A stretch of 64,000 bases of DNA from Chiua virens (Eukaryota; Basidiomycota; Agaricomycetes; Boletales; Boletaceae): the NCBI GenBank assembly GCA_019787685.1, contig JAHNUO010000010.1:372001-436000 (forward strand). Direction: 5' to 3'. This document shows positions 58,324-64,000 of this stretch, piece after piece; position 1 is the stretch's first letter, and every line of letters starts with the position of its first letter. The notes beneath the pieces were generated by a model that had not been told where the DNA came from, searched no databases, and saw only the letters and a program-made list of their open reading frames with translations. The translations under genes and the position numbers were made by a program.

Positions 58324-61300
58324 TCAGTGTTCGGCACAATCATTTTTGTGAGCCTTCCAGTCCGCACGTTGACACGCCTGGGAGCAGTACCGCACGCGCT
58401 TGCACCGACTACACTGCAAACTGCCCTCCTTTCCACACGACCGACAGTGATTCTCGATAGCACCACTGTTCGTGTCCGTCTTTCTGTTGTCTTGGTTTTG
58501 TATCTTGGATGGAGCCTGCTTTGCTACATTGTTGGAATCTTGAGGTGTTCTTGTATTGACCGGACCATCTGCAGGCACGTCCACCTCCTTCAAATACGAG
58601 ACCGGAAACAAGGGGCTGAACGCCGCCCTGGTGAGATATGGCGCGAGGGGTCGAAAGTGCTTTGGCAGGATATCAGTGCCAACACCTAGCCCGCACGTAC
58701 AGAATGAGTCCCGGGTCTCCCACATGCTATCGGAACCTTGCTCGTCCTGCTTAGAGGTACCCTGACGGTAAATACATGTTACCTTGTGTGACCACGTCCG
58801 ACACCGCTCCGTCAAACGCGGGATCAGATGGAACCACGCCTCAGTCTCGTCTCGATCTGTCTTGATATACCTGATACCATCGCCTTCGGTGCGACGAGGA
58901 CCGCCACTCATCATGGATTTTGCATACAGGGCCCTGTTCAGTAACGCCCGCACGGTGGGTGTAGCTTCTACCACGAACGCGTCGGCAACGACCGTGTGTG
59001 AGCCGACATCGAGACGCATGCGTGCAACAATGATGTAGAGATACTGTGCCCTGCGTTCCGTGTCGAACAGGGCAAACACGTCCTCTGGGCCTTGACTGCC
59101 TTTACTCGAACCCGCCGCAGAACCCAACAAAGAGTGTAGCGAGCGTTTCAGTTCGCGGAGTGTGTCTGGGGCCTCTTGAGCGGTACCAGTGCCAGTGGGG
59201 GAGCGCATCGCCGCTGGTGAGGATTCGATCTCGCTGACACGACATGCCCGCTCTCTTTCAAGCTCTGAGAACATGAGCGTGACGTGCACGTGGTACCAGC
59301 TGATGTCCGAGATTTTTTTAGGAAGCTTGAAGGTGGGACACCTGTCGAGGTTGACGCGATGGATGCACCCCAGCGTAGGGGTGCCATCATCGTTTGATGA
59401 CAGGGACAAGGATGAGAAGCGATTCACAAGATCACGTTCGGGGTGAACATCGAACGAAGCGGGAGACACCACAACCTAGATGGAAACATGACATCAGTGT
59501 TAATAATGGAACGCGATGTAACGTTGACACTGTGACTCGCCTCAACATAGGACGACTTTCTCGCAACACGCAACTTGGCACGTGTCACGTCCACAGGGAG
59601 GGGGAAATGAACGGGGAAAGTATGCGTTCCTATCCTCACGGATGCATCGAAACACCGTGTCCCACCCGAACTCGATCTGACAGTCGGGACTGTCTGCACG
59701 TCCGAAAGCACCGCTCGTGCACCAGGATTGGTCACGTCAACGCGTACGGTGAACGTCTGAATAGTAGACCTCACATCGTCCATCTTGACATGTATGTCAT
59801 TGCTCGTCCCGCCAGGCGCCGTCGAAGCCCCCTCCATACTTTCTCGCGAGTGACCACTCATAACTGCACCAATGCTCGTGCTTGTACTAGTATCCGTGCC
59901 GGTGCCCACGATGGGAGGCCGTGCCAGTACGAATACACGTTGGGTGTCCAGCAACCGTGTCCTAAATATTGTCAAGTCAAGCCCCAACTTCTGCACGAAC
60001 TTGGGTGGCAATCCTAAAGTCGAACGCAACTGCAACCCCACCGTCGCGCTTGAGTTTCGTGAAAAGTCTATCATCACGCTAGACTGGAACAGAAAAGGTG
60101 ATGATCATTGGTGCCTTTGTCCGCCATGGTGGCAGAATCCCAGGCAGACCGGCACCCTGCCTCTGTATCTCCTTGAACGACTACACCCGCCCGGTGCTCG
60201 CCAGTGCCTGACACGTGCAATGTCCCAAAGGTGGCCAAGGTTACTGCAAAACAATTTTGGCGCAGCCCCCCATCACATATGTCGCATTGTAATACTGGCG
60301 TTCCAGCGTCCACGAAATCAGGTTCCAACCTCGCAATGGCATCTCTAGGGACAACTAACGCGAGTGTGATGACAGTGGGAATTCGCGTCCGAGGCCAATC
60401 GCGGAACAACCCGAGGAGACAGTCACTATCGAGGTCGAGCAGCTCTCTGACAGATGGCCACGGGGCGGTGCACACGCCAAGGAGGTGGAGTTGGCAATAA
60501 AGTTCTTGGAATGCATGTTGCCCCATGAGCAATCGTCGGTCTGCCATGACCATGTCCCTGAACAGATCCATCGTGCGTTGCCAGTCCGTGTGCACCCTTG
60601 TCTTAACAAATTGCACCAGAAGGGCGAAGGAGCGTCGGTTGTAGTGAAGGACGCTGGAAAGGCGTAATTTTTGGGTCATTTGCTCGGGAGAAAGGGAGAA
60701 AAGTTGAAATTTGGAACGCATATCTTCGTCGGAGAACATATGAAGATAGACACGAAGGAAGAAACCGGCAAGGTCTTCAGATGAAAAACACGCCCGCTGA
60801 GGAGATATAGGGGTATGGTCGAGAGCGTGGTTTGTTTGCTGGAATCCGATTGTCTTCCAGGCCAACCGTTCATGATATTGTTTGGAAGATTCGCCCATCG
60901 TCAGACTCTCGTGCACATTGGAGCGGGTGGTGAATTGGGATATAAACGTGGCAGGGATGATACCCAAGAGGAGGGCCATGGTGGGGAGATCCCCGCACAA
61001 ATGGTCTAGGATGGCTTGCGATGGGTTTTTTCCAGTGCCCGTCTTGAGGAGTGCTTCGGTATACAGTGTCGCCGAGGATGTTTTGGACAACAGCGGCACA
61101 GTGACTACCAATAGATTCACAAGGCCCACATGGTCCAAGACATTTGAGGTGTCAATAACGTTGAATGACAGAGGTGCAGAGGACGACGCTTTTTGACCAT
61201 AGTAGTAGTCGTCGAGTGTGATGGTGGATAACCGCCACGGACCGACAGTATACGGGGTGACTGGGGACTGCTTGTCGTCACAGTACTTGAGCGCTTGACA

Positions 61301-62383
61301 GAACAGCAACGCATCGCCGGCAAACATTCTGAGGACAAATGTGTACGACGAGGGGTTGGTGTCTTTCAAGCGCTTGCTGACTGACGTACACCAGTGTGAA
61401 AACTGATCTTTGGCAACATTTACCACGTCCCGTGGCACAATCTGCTCGCGAGGACGAGTGAACTTTCCAGAGGCAAATTCTTCGGCAAGATGGAACCCGC
61501 AGAGGGGATCCGTCCCATAGTGGACCGAGAACTTGCCCCCATCGATAGAAAATGCAAACGTGGGATTGATGGTGAGCCGTCGCTTTTGGCCTTGTGTGCT
61601 GTCGTCAGTGATCCCTGAGGTCCAGTAACTGTCAAATTGACGTCCGACCGCCTGGGACACGTCAAATACGAGAGGTCCTGCAGAACGGCTTGCAGTGGTT
61701 GTCCCTCCTCGCGTTTTTTGCCGCATGTCTTTCATACCCTCCCTAAAACGTTGTTCAAACCTCTTTGCCTGTTCAGGAGAAAGGTTTGCGACGTCGAGGT
61801 ATGTGGTCCAAACGCGCCGGAGATGGGCAAGGGTTGCTGCATCGCATGTAGTGAGAAAGTGGCCATATGGACCAGCACGCCAACTCTCCATGTTCTCCGC
61901 CAGCGGGATGAGCTTCCGACATTGTTCGAACAACATGGAAAGTGTGCGCTTATCAATAAACATGTGGTAGAAAAGATCCCACAAGCTGTTCAGCTTGTCT
62001 GGGACACCGTTGTCGGCAAGAAGGGTGAACAACAACACATTTCGCGCTACCATCCGGGGTCAGCGGGGATGGACAGATCGAAACCGACGAAACGAGGCTC
62101 ACCAATTATAGCGGGGTCTATATCGCAACACGTAATATCAAGCACCCGCGAATCTGAAACACTTTCAGGCTAGGAAATATATTCGTGAATGAAGACACTT
62201 ACGAGCTAAGGAGTTGGTTTCGTTGGCATAGATGGTGTACAAGATATGTCTGGGATCACCACACGCGAGAAGCAGGATGTCTGCCTTGCTTTCAGGGGAG
62301 AGATTCTCAGTCAAGCAAACTGCAGAGGTATTTCCGACTGGGTAAAAATATGTAACAGTGGGCCAAAACAGCAAGTGGGACAT
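58324..62383 (-). CDS. DUF4470 and MYND zinc-finger protein
   Basis: Exon 1 is 62383-62203 (LFWPTVTYFYPVGNTSAVCL, a typical DUF4470 start). Exon 2 is 62153-62103 (DITCCDIDPAII) and exon 3 starts at 62046 (ARNVLLFTLLADN) and runs to about 60140. At 60140-60080 the reading changes frame twice (SAWDSAT, then TKAPMIITFSVPV, then VMIDFSRNSS) without convincing splice sites, so the gene may be broken or mis-sequenced there. A 65-bp intron (59476-59540) has a GC donor (AG|GCGAGT) and joins SYVE to VVVSPASFD. The C-terminus is a complete MYND finger, CRSCGKEGSLQCSRC ... CSQACQRADWKAHKNDC, a protein-interaction domain. It totals about 1250 codons. Members are abundant in Agaricomycetes; their function is unknown. 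Confidence 0.72.
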
Positions 62384-64000
62384 CCTTAAGCGGTAGAACT
62401 GTCGAAGTGATTAACGAAGAGCAGGGAACAGAGGTGACGGGCACTGGAAGGCCAGAAAGAGTCAATGAATTTTCTGAGGTATCAGATAAAAAGAACACAG
62501 GACGGGCGTTAAGGCAGAGGTCACCGTCGAAATCGTGACGGTTGTTGGGAGTGTAAAGTTGCGAAGGGACGCACTTTTCACTTCAAAGCTTTAAAGCCTG
62601 CCCTGAAGCCATTGCTTCTGCAGTTACTCGGCGCAACATAACTGCCACAGATGGATCAAATCAACGACGCACTGTTGCCAAATAGCTTTGGCACGTTGTG
62701 TGCCATGCGTCATTCAATGGGCCTCCCCGGCCAAGGAATCTTGAAGGTGGCTTGTTAGTTTAATCAACTTACTCATACCCAGTATTACCCACACCCAACT
62801 CGGATCTACATAAATGTTTAGTACAAAGAATAATTACATTCGATTCTGAGTCCCATCGACGCACCGATAGCGTGGGAAAACTCACAGCTTCATCGCAGCC
62901 TGACGACAAACACGAGAATAGGGTCCGACTACGATGCCACAGTCGAGACTGCCGCCCACGACCGGACGTGTTCCTGGTCATGAAAGCGGTCATGGTCTTC
63001 GTCACAGTATGTTTCTAGCACGAGCTCGTTGCCTTCCCACCGCTTATTTGGGACGAAGACGCGGGTCATCTCACACCTTGCAGTTATGTGACAGTAGAGG
63101 AAACCGCTGTCGTTGCAGGTCTAAATTCGAAACTCTCGTGTACGCTTTCGTTTATTCCTTCAGCGCGATACGCTGTGTTCTGACTTTGGTCGAAACAAGT
63201 AGGAGTGGCATTCACGAGGTTGTGTCTGACTTCGAATATCATCGCATGCCTCCCCAAGAAAGGTTCGTTTGAATCAAGTCGCAGTGCGTATGACAGTGAT
63301 CTGCCCTTTCGGGACGGCGAAAGAGGCTTACGAGGGGGCATCTCCTTCAATAGAATATCCTAAAGGCCAAGATCATCGGACGAACTCCATATGGGATATA
63401 TAATGTGAGCTACTCGTCCTAGTTGTAGTCTTCGAACATTATACTTTAGATAAGGCTCGAGTCTGTGAAATGCCACTCGACCATCAATACGCTACTCGTC
63501 GAGTGGCTCCTAGAATTGCCACCCGTTCCTTGTCTTTCCTATCGATCCCGACTCAGTGTTTGACGTCAGAGCACGGCAAAAAGGAAGGGTCATCACCTCT
63601 GCGACAGAACATGAGAATAACGTCATTCAATATCACTTACACCGTCAACCGACCACTGCTTGGCGGCAATCAGCCATTGTGATGTAGGCCTCGAACATCA
63701 AGGATCACACTGAAAATTGAACGAGAAGTGCACAGGCAGAGAGCTACCTCGTCTGGAAGCTTGGACATGACGAGTATGTCAAGGTGTTTGGAGAAATTTG
63801 AAAACCATCGACATCGGTTTTCCGAGTCTTGACGCTTCGAAAAAGGTAACTGAATGCGAGGTATGACGACAAGCATCAGTCGGGATAACGATGTACGATG
63901 GTGAGAACTAGTGTCGCTGTGAACCCGTGAAACTTAAAAGCAGCATGTTATTACACACGAACTCATATCATCCTGGGTGCTCGCACCCGCCCTCATCGTC
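62384..64000. other. Promoter of the MYND gene and right-edge sequence without recognised genes
   Basis: About 1.6 kb. ORFs at 62934-63272 and 63470-63682 are short and carry no known domain. A gene with its main part outside the window cannot be excluded. Confidence 0.35.

Noticed and set aside
57679..58689. A 336-codon plus-strand ORF
   Set aside because: It overlaps the clear MYND-domain gene on the other strand, has no domain and an unusual composition; it is a shadow of that gene plus spacer.

Overview
The window is from a filamentous basidiomycete, most likely an Agaricomycete. The genes are dense in short (about 45-70 bp) introns with CTGAC/CTGAT-like branch sites. They include families typical of that group: polyporopepsin-like A1 aspartic proteases, a DUF4470-MYND protein, a Pmr5/Cas1p-like protein, and DIRS and PIF-Harbinger transposons. 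Nothing points to a prokaryotic or organellar origin. All calls come from reading the sequence; no database search was run.

Layout. Positions 1-16,000 are a transposon graveyard. At the left edge is the 5' LTR of an element that runs out of the window. Next comes a decayed DIRS-like tyrosine-recombinase retroelement (about 1,640-8,642). It is split by a young 4.3-kb LTR element (2,142-6,472) with a perfect 5-bp target duplication. After these lie a PIF-Harbinger relic, a pogo/Tigger relic, a MITE and an unassigned broken gene. Positions 16,300-28,300 carry four aspartic protease copies, a membrane-anchored lipase and a repeat-protein pseudogene; two of the protease copies form arms of a 1.85-kb inverted duplication. 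Positions 29,800-38,200 hold ordinary genes: a cell-wall-integrity MAP kinase (SLT2/MPK1 type), a cytochrome P450, a TFIIIA-like C2H2 protein and a Pmr5/Cas1p-like gene with one frameshift. Positions 38,600-56,100 carry four more protease copies around a structurally complete PIF-Harbinger element (43,431-47,636), itself hit by a solo LTR, and a seven-helix membrane protein gene. The right end holds a degenerate hypothetical gene and a large DUF4470-MYND gene.

The most unusual object is the young LTR element. It encodes a Gag but has no room for Pol, so it would depend on a partner for reverse transcription. On the opposite strand it carries a spliced gene, with its own TATA box, for a basic coiled-coil protein with a complete Zn2Cys6-type cysteine array. 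Its LTRs are packed with CGGAG motifs, and CGG triplets are what fungal Zn2Cys6 proteins usually bind. A 12-nt stretch just inside its 5' LTR is exactly complementary to the predicted 5' end of its own RNA, as in Tf1-type self-priming. The unrelated LTR family at the left edge shows the same arrangement with 11 nt.

The second theme is birth and death in the protease family. Eight copies share one five-exon plan. Exon-length bookkeeping shows three with open frames (24,208-25,648; 26,868-28,304; 41,360-42,779) and five broken by 1-nt indels. The transposons instead carry mostly CGA-to-TGA changes, as expected if transposons but not host genes are cytosine-methylated.
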